A stretch of DNA of 64,000 nt from Pelobacter sp. Its GTDB lineage: Bacteria; Desulfobacterota; Desulfuromonadia; Geobacterales; Pseudopelobacteraceae. The position numbers and the translations under genes are program-made. The notes under the pieces are model-generated. The model saw only the letters and a program-made list of their open reading frames with translations, did not search any database and was not told the origin of the DNA. Below are positions 1-7,162 of the stretch, in pieces (position 1 is the first letter of the stretch; each line of letters opens with the position of its first letter). The stretch spans positions 1-64,000 of the forward strand of contig JAVBXN010000060.1 in assembly GCA_030824515.1 (NCBI GenBank), given 5' to 3'.

Positions 1-233
1 CCGGTCGATGCCCGGTGCGCATCGGTGCTTCCCAGTGACAGAATCCCTTTCAGGATGCCGGCCATCATCAGGATGCCGGGGATGAACTGGAAAAGTACGA
101 TCATGGCGCCGAATCCGATGAAGCAAGCGGCCAGGATACCAATGCCTTCGCTTTCGACTGCTCCGGTGGCTGCCAATGCCTGGCTGGCGGTGATCATTGC
201 TGTTGCAAATGTTGCTGTTGATATGGCTCTCAT
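1..233 (-). CDS. Small predicted membrane protein, partial (runs off left edge)
   Basis: The minus-strand reading frame starts with ATG at 233, preceded by a good ribosome binding site (GGGAG about 6 bases upstream), and stays open to the window edge (77 residues seen). Residues 1-21 resemble a signal peptide or first membrane segment ending in ALA-A. A second hydrophobic stretch around residues 29-57 is rich in Gly, Ile, Leu and Met. No catalytic motif is visible and I do not recognise the family, so the function is unknown. A sigma-54-like promoter lies about 60 bases upstream (293-308). The C-terminus is outside the window. Existence as a gene is supported by RBS, open frame and promoter together. 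Confidence 0.6.
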   Translation of the reverse strand, partial: MRAISTATFATAMITASQALAATGAVESEGIGILAACFIGFGAMIVLFQFIPGILMMAGILKGILSLGSTDAHRAST

Positions 234-292
234 GACGATCTCCCTTCCTGCTTCAATTGTTTCTGCTGTCGCTGTCTTCTAATTATTACTAA

Positions 293-308
293 AGCATCGA
301 GCGTGCCA
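293..308 (-). promoter_or_regulatory. Candidate sigma-54 (-24/-12) promoter
   Basis: Read on the minus strand the site is TGGCACGCTCGATGCT, which matches the RpoN consensus TGGCAC-N5-TTGCW except for one base at the -12 element. It lies about 60 bases upstream of the ATG at 233, a sensible leader length. The surrounding 234-654 interval is AT-rich and has no convincing gene. An enhancer-binding-protein site was not identified. Inference from consensus only. Confidence 0.5.
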
Positions 309-649
309 TGATGTCGTAATATTTTTTCAAATAGCGCAACATATCGATTTAAATGGAATAACAGTTTGGGTTGTTGTTGGGCGATTACTAAATTATCATA
401 AATCACATTGAATTAATGTATTCAAAAAATATACGCCTTGTAATCTGCCTGGAGATGCTAAATTGGCGTATTATGCTGATATATAAGGAGATGTGTTGAA
501 GTGGGCCTGCAGAGGTGGTGTACATTAATTTTATACATGTATTACGCAGGAAAGTGACAGTGGCGTTCAGATGGGAGCATCCATAGATGATGCTGTTTGT
601 GCGGATTCTGTGAGGAGCAGGAAAGGGAAGTGTTCCGGACAGCCATGAA
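309..649. other. AT-rich intergenic stretch without a gene
   Basis: About 340 bases between the sigma-54-like site and the end of cysM. I see no ORF with a ribosome binding site, no tRNA and no repeat. The only local symmetry is a short palindrome ATACATGTAT at 533-542. It could hold upstream activator sites for the small membrane gene. Confidence 0.5.
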
Positions 650-665
650 GCCCGCTATGGCGGGC
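637..665 (-). terminator. Weak intrinsic terminator of cysM
   Basis: A 6-bp perfect hairpin (GCCCGC / GCGGGC, 650-665, loop TATG) overlaps the cysM stop codon. On the minus strand it is followed only by a short TT, so termination is probably weak or helped by Rho. Confidence 0.4.
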
Positions 666-1572
666 AGTTGGCGCAAACTGACTTGAAAAGGTTGGTACTT
701 AGATAGCGATCCCCACGGTCAGGGATGATGACCACGATGCAGCCGGACTCAAGTTCGGCGGCAAGTTTCAGCGCCCCGGCCACCGCGGCGCCACCCGACA
801 TGCCACAGAAGATACCCTCGCATACGGCAAGTTGCCGGGATGTTTCGAATGCCAGATCATCCTCAACCACGATCTTGCGTGTCAGTGCAGTTTCATCATA
901 GATAGGGGGGACAATCGCCTCGCGCATGTTCTTCAACCCCTGGATCTTGTGACCGAGAACCGGCTCCACGCCAATGATCTGTACCTCCGGCCTTGTTTCC
1001 AAGAAGTATTGTGCTGTTCCCATCAGGGTTCCGCTGGTTCCCATGCCGGCCACGAAATGTGTGATGCGTCCCTTGGTTTGACTCATGGCCTCCGGGCCGG
1101 TAGTTTCGTAGTGAGCCCTGGCATTATTGGGGTTGGCGTACTGGTTGGGCATGTAGTACACATCCGGCGACTCATTGTTGATCTTGTGCGCCAGGCGGAT
1201 GGCGCCATCGGTTGCTTCACAGCCAGGTGACAGCTCTATTTCGGCTCCGTATGCCTCCAGTACGCTGCGACGCTCTATACTCACGCAAGCGGGCATGACC
1301 AGCTTGATGCGATAGCCCCTGGCGGCTGCGATCATTGCCAGCGCGATACCGGTATTTCCGGAGGTCGGTTCCAGGATGATCTTGTCCCGTGTTAATTCAC
1401 CGCTGGCTTCCGCGGCCAGTATCATCTGTCTGGCCGGGCGATCCTTGACTGAGCCGCCAGGATTGTTGCCCTCCAGTTTGGCATGGATCGATACATGCGG
1501 ATAGGGATTGATGGTTGACAGCTGGACGAGTGGGGTATTGCCTATGGATTCAAGCAGGTTTTGGCCGCGCAT
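655..1572 (-). CDS. cysM: Cysteine synthase (CysM/CysK family)
   Basis: 305-residue PLP enzyme of the O-acetylserine sulfhydrylase family, making L-cysteine from an activated serine and sulfide in the cytoplasm. The PLP lysine is K43 in the GGSVKDRP motif, and the phosphate-binding TSGNTG loop follows near residue 70. The C-terminal GMSGGAA and VIIPDRGDRY motifs are typical. The length matches CysM and CysK (about 300). The segment PVLGHKIQGLKN is of the CysM-like type, but CysK and CysM are hard to separate without alignment. The ATG start has AAAGG upstream. It is a single gene diverging from prmA across about 190 bases. Confidence 0.88.
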   Translation of the reverse strand: MRGQNLLESIGNTPLVQLSTINPYPHVSIHAKLEGNNPGGSVKDRPARQMILAAEASGELTRDKIILEPTSGNTGIALAMIAAARGYRIKLVMPACVSIERRSVLEAYGAEIELSPGCEATDGAIRLAHKINNESPDVYYMPNQYANPNNARAHYETTGPEAMSQTKGRITHFVAGMGTSGTLMGTAQYFLETRPEVQIIGVEPVLGHKIQGLKNMREAIVPPIYDETALTRKIVVEDDLAFETSRQLAVCEGIFCGMSGGAAVAGALKLAAELESGCIVVIIPDRGDRYLSTNLFKSVCANCPP

Positions 1573-1763
1573 GATGTGCCTTTCACAACACTTTGATGAC
1601 AGGGCTTTATAGCGTTACGTCGCTTTCATGGTCAAGGAAAATAACACGTCTGCTGCCGGCATGGCGTGCGATGTGGCATCCGGCGGCGAGGCTTTTTTAT
1701 TGTCAGCTCCTGATCGTTCTGCTAACGTTCCTGCTTGTTTCAGATCCCTCGAAAGGTTGTCCC

Positions 1764-2693
1764 ATGAATGATTCCTGGCTTGAAATAGCCTGTGATGTAC
1801 CGGCGGAAGTCGCTGATGTAGTAGCTGAATATCTGACCGTTCTTTCCGGAAACGGGGTCTGTATGGAGAATCTCTCCGTTGATGCCTTTTCCGCCAGTGA
1901 AATCCCGGACTCCCCGCGGATGACCGTCAAGGCCTATCTGCCGGCGGATCTGGATCCGGCCCCCCAAATGGCCGAACTGGAAGCGTATCTGCTGGAGTTG
2001 GCCGGGCGGAAAGCGGGTCTTGTGCTGCCAGCCCCGACAATCACCGCGGTTCGCTCCGAAGACTGGAGCACCAGTTGGAAGGTTCATTTCAAGCCGCTGC
2101 GGGTTGGCGCCCGCCTTTTGATCGTGCCGACCTGGGAAGATGCCGCTGCTCTGCCGGGAGACCTGGTGCTGCGAATAGATCCGGGAATGGCCTTTGGCAC
2201 CGGAGGCCACGAAACTACACGACTCTGCCTGGAACTGCTGGAAAAAGTTATGGATGCAGGCAATCAGTCCGCAGCGCCTTCCCTGCTCGACCTGGGTACC
2301 GGTTCCGGAATTCTGGCAATGGCCGCCAGCCTGCTGGGCGCGGGCAGGATTCTGGCGCTCGACATCGATCCGGAAGCGGTTGAGGTCGCCCGCGAGAATC
2401 TGGCCTTGAATGAACTTGCCGAAAAGGTGGAGTGTGGAACGACTCCGCTCGAGTCACTGCAAGAAGGGTTTGATATCATACTGGCCAATATTCTGGCGGA
2501 AGAGCTGGTTCGACTGGCGTCCGGTCTGGCTGCCCGACTTAATCCCGGTGGAGCATTGATCCTTTCCGGTATCCTGTCCGAAAAGGAGGATCTTGTACGC
2601 AGAGGGTTTGCTGATCAGCCGCTGGAGTATCAGGAGACCAACCGGGCCGGAGAATGGGTTGCCATGCTTTACCGGAGAATACCGGCAAAATGA
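1764..2693 (+). CDS. prmA: Ribosomal protein L11 methyltransferase
   Basis: 309 residues if the ATG at 1764 is used. The frame stays open upstream to 1593, but the protein family begins with the NDSWLEI segment, so the downstream ATG is chosen. PrmA uses S-adenosylmethionine to methylate amino groups of ribosomal protein L11. The class I methyltransferase signature is clear: DLGTGSGILAMAA (SAM-binding glycine loop), followed by the acidic ALDIDP and the NILAEEL motif. The substrate-binding N-terminal domain covers roughly residues 1-110. Its stop overlaps the rsmE start by 4 bases (ATGA), so the two are translationally coupled. Confidence 0.92.
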   Translation: MNDSWLEIACDVPAEVADVVAEYLTVLSGNGVCMENLSVDAFSASEIPDSPRMTVKAYLPADLDPAPQMAELEAYLLELAGRKAGLVLPAPTITAVRSEDWSTSWKVHFKPLRVGARLLIVPTWEDAAALPGDLVLRIDPGMAFGTGGHETTRLCLELLEKVMDAGNQSAAPSLLDLGTGSGILAMAASLLGAGRILALDIDPEAVEVARENLALNELAEKVECGTTPLESLQEGFDIILANILAEELVRLASGLAARLNPGGALILSGILSEKEDLVRRGFADQPLEYQETNRAGEWVAMLYRRIPAK

Positions 2694-3436
2694 GTATACG
2701 CCGTTTCATTATAAACTCGGGTAACGTTAGTGACGGGCATGCCGTAGTGGGCGGAGAGGTGTATAAGCATATTGCCCGGGTGCTGAGGATGGGCGCCGGG
2801 GATCCGCTGCTTCTGGTGGATGAAAATGGCGTTACATATTGCGGTAATATAGAGCTGGTGACTAAAAAGAGTGTAGAAATAGCGATCTCTTCGATACAGG
2901 CGGCTGAAGGAAGTAGCAGTACGTCACCACGGATTACGATCTGTCAGGCTCTGCCAAAAGGAGACAGGATTGATCTGATCCTGCAGAAATGCACCGAGCT
3001 GGGAGCCCACGATTTCCAGCTGTTCGGAGGCAGCCGGTCGATTGCCAAGGTCCGCCGGGATCAGCTGCCCGGCAAGCTTGAGCGTTGGAACCGCATCACC
3101 GCTGAAGCGGCCAGGCAGTGTGGCCGGAATGACGTCCCGGTGGTGACCTGGTGTTCCGACGCTCTGGACGCCGCTGCTAATGCCGGTCATCAACTGCGCC
3201 TCACGCTCTGGGAGGATGAACGGGAGCAATCCCTCAAGCAGGTCTTGTCGGCACAGGAAATGCTGGATTCGGTGATTGTTGCAATCGGTCCCGAGGGGGG
3301 CTTCGACCCGTTGGAAGTAAGGCACTTCTCACAGCATGGTTTTCAGCCGGTTTCGCTGGGTTCCAGGATACTGCGTACCGAGACGGCAAGTATTGCTATT
3401 CTGGCCATTATGCAGTATATGTGGGAAGCGATATGA
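2690..3436 (+). CDS. rsmE: 16S rRNA (uracil-1498-N3)-methyltransferase
   Basis: 248 residues from the ATG at 2690, which overlaps the prmA stop in the form ATGA. RsmE methylates N3 of U1498 in helix 44 of 16S rRNA. It is a SPOUT (knotted) methyltransferase: the N-terminal PUA-like domain includes HIARVLRMGAGD, and the C-terminal knot carries AIGPEGGFDPLE and LGSRILRTETA, both diagnostic of the family. An earlier in-frame ATG at 2654 would put 12 extra residues inside prmA and is unlikely. The prmA-rsmE pairing is common across bacteria. Confidence 0.93.
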   Translation: MSIRRFIINSGNVSDGHAVVGGEVYKHIARVLRMGAGDPLLLVDENGVTYCGNIELVTKKSVEIAISSIQAAEGSSSTSPRITICQALPKGDRIDLILQKCTELGAHDFQLFGGSRSIAKVRRDQLPGKLERWNRITAEAARQCGRNDVPVVTWCSDALDAAANAGHQLRLTLWEDEREQSLKQVLSAQEMLDSVIVAIGPEGGFDPLEVRHFSQHGFQPVSLGSRILRTETASIAILAIMQYMWEAI

Positions 3437-3461
3437 CCAGATCACAATCAAGGAGCCGCCC

Positions 3462-4025
3462 ATGAAGTGCCCCAAGTGCGGATACAACAGTTTTGAGTTC
3501 CATGACAGCTGTACCAAATGCTCCGGTGACCTGAGCGCATACAAGCAGACCTATGGCATCACTCCGATTGTGCTTCCACTTGAGGTTCGGGAGAAAATGG
3601 CCGAGGAGTTTCGCGCTTCCTCCGCCGAAAACGAGCCGCTCTCGGAAAATATTGAAACCCATGAGGACATGTTCGCGTTTGACCTGCCGGAAGAAACCGC
3701 GGCTGCTTCATCCGCTTCACCTTTCAACGACGACCCCTTCAACTTTGATGATGAGCCGGCTGCCGGTGGAACCCAACCGGCCAAACAGGAGGAAGACCCG
3801 TTTGCCGACCTGCTTGAAACTACACCGCAGGTGAAAAGTGCTTCCGTCGCGACGCCGGCCACGGCAAAGGCTGCCGCGCCGGCATCCAGCCCCGGAGAGT
3901 TCGATCTGGAAAACTTTTCATGGGACGATACCCCAGAGACTACCACCGCCACCGGTGAAAAGGCTGAGCCGGATGACTTCGACAGCCTCTTCGGCGATAC
4001 CGGAGAGAGTAGTAACAAGCCCTGA
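3462..4025 (+). CDS. Zinc-ribbon protein with acidic low-complexity tail
   Basis: 187 residues from the ATG at 3462, with AAGGAG 7 bases upstream. An N-terminal zinc ribbon (CPKCGY...CTKCSG, four cysteines in the first 22 residues) is followed by a long, Ala/Pro/Asp/Glu-rich, probably disordered region containing repeated short FDL/DDPF-type acidic patches (such as DPFNFDDEP and DPFADLL). I do not recognise a specific function. It is the last gene of the prmA-rsmE operon and is followed by a strong terminator. The acidic FxxLF-like patches suggest a protein-interaction role, which is inference only. Confidence 0.75.
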   Translation: MKCPKCGYNSFEFHDSCTKCSGDLSAYKQTYGITPIVLPLEVREKMAEEFRASSAENEPLSENIETHEDMFAFDLPEETAAASSASPFNDDPFNFDDEPAAGGTQPAKQEEDPFADLLETTPQVKSASVATPATAKAAAPASSPGEFDLENFSWDDTPETTTATGEKAEPDDFDSLFGDTGESSNKP

Positions 4026-4080
4026 TACTGCGACCAGCACCATTTTGCGGCTAAAGTTTCCAGTAATGCAGCACTACCAG

Positions 4081-4108
4081 AAAGAGCGGGGTTTCCCGCT
4101 CTTTTTTT
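4081..4108 (+). terminator. Intrinsic terminator after the prmA operon
   Basis: Hairpin AAAGAGCGGG-GTTT-CCCGCTCTTT followed by a T run. It separates the zinc-ribbon gene from mutL. Confidence 0.9.
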
Positions 4109-4128
4109 AATAATTGTACGGAGCAGCC

Positions 4129-5970
4129 ATGTCCCAGCGTATCGCGATACTGCCGGAGAACCTTACCAACAAGATCGCCGCCGGTGAAGTTGTCGAACGA
4201 CCGTCCTCGGTAATCAAGGAATTGATTGAAAACTCGCTGGACGCGGGGGCTACCGATATTTCGGTCGAGATCACCGCCGGCGGCCGGCGCCTGATCCGCG
4301 TCACCGACAACGGCCACGGCATGTCGCGCGAAGACGCGCTGCTCTCGCTGGAGCGGCACGCCACCAGCAAGATCAGGAATGACAGTGACCTGGAGAGTAT
4401 CCTTACCCTGGGTTTCAGGGGGGAAGCGCTTCCCTCGATTGCATCGGTGTCGCGTTTCTGTCTGTCCACCCGCGAGGCCGGCAGCCTGGAAGGAACCGAG
4501 ATCGTTGTGGAAGGCGGGCGGGTGCGCGATGTCAAGTCCTGCGGCATGGCCCAGGGCACGGTGATTGCCGTCGAACAGATATTCTTCAATACCCCGGCCC
4601 GCCTCAAATTCATGAAGAGTGCGGAGACCGAGGCCGGTCATGTTGGTGATGTGATGGCCCGGTTGGCGGTTTCCCGTCCGGATGCGGCCTTCAGCTGTAT
4701 CGGCGATGGACGTGAGATCATGCGGGTGCAACGCAGTGACCTGCAACGGCGACTGTCACAAGTTGTCGGGAAGGATACAACATCGCATCTGCACCGGGTT
4801 GACAGCGGTGGAGAATATGTTGCCGTCAGCGGCTTTGTTTCCGGCCCGTCACTGGTCCGTTCCGGCCCGCAGGCGATGTTCACCTATGTCAACGGACGCT
4901 TCGTGCGCGACAAGGTCGTGCAGCACGCCATAATGCAGGCCTACCGCGGCGTCATCGATCGTGGCCGTTATCCGGTGGTGGCCCTGTTCATTCAGCTTCC
5001 GGTGGGGGAGGTGGATGTCAATGTCCACCCCACCAAGCATGAAGTGCGGTTCCGGCATCAATCAACCGTGCATGACGGGATACAGGCGGCCGTGGAAGGT
5101 GTACTTCGGCTTTCCCCCTGGCTGGCCGTCAAGCCGGCGCCGCCATCATCGCTATCATCGCTATCATCCGCTTCGCAGACCGCCCAGGCCTATCGCGAAA
5201 GGATCGCGGCCGCTGCGCAGGCTTCACTGACGCTTCCCAGCCGCGAACAGCAATATCCCCAGCCACCGGTTCAGGCCAGGGCGGAGAATAAGGGAACAAT
5301 CCCGGTTTCCGAAGCTCCGCTGCCTGGCGCTGTCGTCGCTGAAGCGGAAATGCCCTTTCAGGCGGAGCAGCGCACTCCGGTCGCCGGCTACTTCTCCTCA
5401 CTGGCGCTGATCGGACAGTTTCACGGCGAGTACATCCTCTGCCAGTCCGGTTCGGACCTGGTGATCATCGATCAGCACGCCGCCAGTGAGCGGGTGGCTT
5501 ATCAACGCTTGAAGCAGCAATGCCGGGAAGGAAGCGTCGAGTCACAGCGCTTGCTTTTCCCGGAGACGGTCGAGTTGTCCTTCAGCGAGGTGGTCGTTGC
5601 CGGGCGATTCCGTGACAATCTGGCTGGCATAGGTTTCGAACTGGAGCACTTCGGCGGAAATACGCTGATGATCGCCGCCGTGCCGCGTATATCCTCCGAA
5701 AAGGACGCTATCGGCCTGGTGCGGGAGATCCTGGCCGATCTTGCCGGTCTCGGGACCAGCGCCGCCTTTCAGGAAGCGCTGGATGAACTGCTCTCTCGGA
5801 TCGCCTGCCATTCGGTTGTGAGGGGCTTTCATGCGCTGGAAAGCCGGCAGATCAAGGAACTCTTGCACAGTATGGACGAGACGGAATTCGCCGCCAGTTG
5901 CCCCCACGGGCGACCTGTTTCGCATGTCGTACGCCTGGATGAGCTGGAGAAGATCTTCAAGCGGACGTGA
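4129..5970 (+). CDS. mutL: DNA mismatch repair protein MutL
   Basis: 613 residues from ATG 4129 (GGAG 5 bases upstream; a TTG at 4114 is in frame but less likely). MutL couples MutS mismatch recognition to strand removal. The N-terminal GHKL ATPase shows IAAGEVVERPSSVIKELIENSLDAGAT, DNGHGM and GFRGEALPSI in order. After a Ser/Ala/Pro-rich linker (about residues 335-410) the C-terminal dimerisation/endonuclease domain has DQHAASE (D448-E454), ACHSVVRG and CPHGRP. In the endonuclease motif DQHA-x2-E-x4-E the last Glu is Gln here (Q459). The stop overlaps a possible GTG start of the next gene. Confidence 0.95.
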   Translation: MSQRIAILPENLTNKIAAGEVVERPSSVIKELIENSLDAGATDISVEITAGGRRLIRVTDNGHGMSREDALLSLERHATSKIRNDSDLESILTLGFRGEALPSIASVSRFCLSTREAGSLEGTEIVVEGGRVRDVKSCGMAQGTVIAVEQIFFNTPARLKFMKSAETEAGHVGDVMARLAVSRPDAAFSCIGDGREIMRVQRSDLQRRLSQVVGKDTTSHLHRVDSGGEYVAVSGFVSGPSLVRSGPQAMFTYVNGRFVRDKVVQHAIMQAYRGVIDRGRYPVVALFIQLPVGEVDVNVHPTKHEVRFRHQSTVHDGIQAAVEGVLRLSPWLAVKPAPPSSLSSLSSASQTAQAYRERIAAAAQASLTLPSREQQYPQPPVQARAENKGTIPVSEAPLPGAVVAEAEMPFQAEQRTPVAGYFSSLALIGQFHGEYILCQSGSDLVIIDQHAASERVAYQRLKQQCREGSVESQRLLFPETVELSFSEVVVAGRFRDNLAGIGFELEHFGGNTLMIAAVPRISSEKDAIGLVREILADLAGLGTSAAFQEALDELLSRIACHSVVRGFHALESRQIKELLHSMDETEFAASCPHGRPVSHVVRLDELEKIFKRT

Positions 5971-5993
5971 TTAGCGGTGCGGAGTATCGAAGA

Positions 5994-6551
5994 ATGAATA
6001 AAAAAACACAATCAGTAAGACTTACGGAAATATTTCTTACTTTTGCCAAGATCGGCCTGACCGGTTTCGGGGGTGGCATGGCGATCGTGGCACTGGTGGA
6101 GCGGATCTGCGTAAGAGAGAAACGCTGGATCACTTCCGAGGAGTTCCTGCACGGGCTGGCCTTCGGCCAGATCCTGGGTCCGTTTTCCCTTAATGTCTGT
6201 ACCTTCACCGGCCATCACCTGCGGGGGATTCGCGGCGGCATCACCGCTGCAGTCGGTTTTATCCTGCCATCGTTCCTGCTGGTTTCTCTGCTGTCCTGGC
6301 TATATTTCACCTACAACGAACTGCCCCAGCTGCAGGCCGCGCTGAAAGGTACCAACCCGGTCATCATTGGCCTGATCCTGGTGGTTGCCATGGATATGGG
6401 CAGCAAGCAGATCAAGGGGATTAATAGCGTCCTGATGGCGCTGGCGGCTTTTGCAGCCACGGTATTCCTCAAACTGAACGCGGCCTGGGTACTGCTGGCG
6501 GCGGTACTCTGGTCGTTATGCGTAAGCATCTTCCGCAGGAGGTTGAGCTGA
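5994..6551 (+). CDS. Chromate transporter-type (CHR) membrane protein, first half of a split pair
   Basis: 185 residues from ATG 5994 (GGAG 9 bases upstream); a GTG at 5967 overlapping the mutL stop is the alternative. Single CHR domain (PF02417-like): GLTGFGGGMAIVALVE near the N-terminus, then LAFGQILGPFSLN and several hydrophobic segments. The family includes ChrA chromate-efflux proteins. Short single-domain members usually work as a pair of opposite-topology subunits, and the next gene supplies the partner. The true substrate of Geobacter-type members is not established. The stop overlaps the next ATG by 1 base. Confidence 0.85.
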   Translation: MNKKTQSVRLTEIFLTFAKIGLTGFGGGMAIVALVERICVREKRWITSEEFLHGLAFGQILGPFSLNVCTFTGHHLRGIRGGITAAVGFILPSFLLVSLLSWLYFTYNELPQLQAALKGTNPVIIGLILVVAMDMGSKQIKGINSVLMALAAFAATVFLKLNAAWVLLAAVLWSLCVSIFRRRLS

Positions 6552-7069
6552 TGACTTCTCTCCTGACCCTGGCCTGGATCTATTTCCGGATCGGTCTGGT
6601 TTTTGTCGGCGGCGGTTATGTCTTGATTCCGCTATTGAATCATATCATGGTCGAGCAGTATCACTGGCTGACCCTGCGGGAATTTTTGGACGGATTGGCG
6701 CTGTCCCAGTTGACTCCCGGTCCGCTGGCGATGCTGGCCACCTTTACCGGCTTCCGGGCCGGAGGCTTCCTGGGAGGGCTGGTGGCCACGATCTTCATCT
6801 TTCTCCCCTGCGTTGTACTGATGCTGGTGGTTGGGCGCAATTACAACCGCTTGAAAAACATAGACATCATCAATTCCACGCTGGACGGATTGCTGCCGGC
6901 GGTAGTCGGATTGGTGGCAGCCGCGGCCTGGAATCTGGGTGCATCCTCACTGTCCGAAACCAGGGAGTTTATAGCTCTGCTGATCGGATTTGCAATTTTC
7001 AAATGGTCCAGTGTCAGTCCGATGGTGGTCATCATCGGCGCCGGATTGGTGGGGTTGTTGATCAACTGA
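6551..7069 (+). CDS. Chromate transporter-type (CHR) membrane protein, second half of the pair
   Basis: 172 residues from ATG 6551, with CAGGAGG 7 bases upstream inside the preceding gene. The same CHR fold as its neighbour is shown by GLVFVGGGYVLIPLLN and LSQLTPGPLAMLATFTGF, with about five hydrophobic segments. TPGP is the conserved CHR signature. Translational coupling with the first half (1-base overlap) argues that the two subunits form one transporter. An upstream ATG at 6518 is in frame but would overlap more and has no RBS. Confidence 0.86.
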   Translation: MTSLLTLAWIYFRIGLVFVGGGYVLIPLLNHIMVEQYHWLTLREFLDGLALSQLTPGPLAMLATFTGFRAGGFLGGLVATIFIFLPCVVLMLVVGRNYNRLKNIDIINSTLDGLLPAVVGLVAAAAWNLGASSLSETREFIALLIGFAIFKWSSVSPMVVIIGAGLVGLLIN

Positions 7070-7108
7070 ACTGTTCCGGCCTGAAGCTTACGGATAATAC
7101 GGAACAGG

Positions 7109-7135
7109 CACCGGGATTCGGCGGTGTCTTTTTTT
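7109..7135 (+). terminator. Intrinsic terminator after the CHR gene pair
   Basis: Hairpin CACCG (7109-7113) / CGGTG (7122-7126) followed by TC and seven Ts. Just upstream is an 8-bp inverted repeat CTGTTCCG (7071-7078) / CGGAACAG (7100-7107), which may add to the structure. Confidence 0.7.
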
Positions 7136-7162
7136 GTGCGCTGTGCTATTGTACCCAATCCT

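Noticed and set aside
25..282. 85-residue plus-strand ORF at the left edge
   Set aside because: It is the antisense of the small membrane gene and lacks an RBS.
1593..1763. Upstream extension of prmA
   Set aside because: In frame but not part of the PrmA family; the ATG at 1764 matches the family start.
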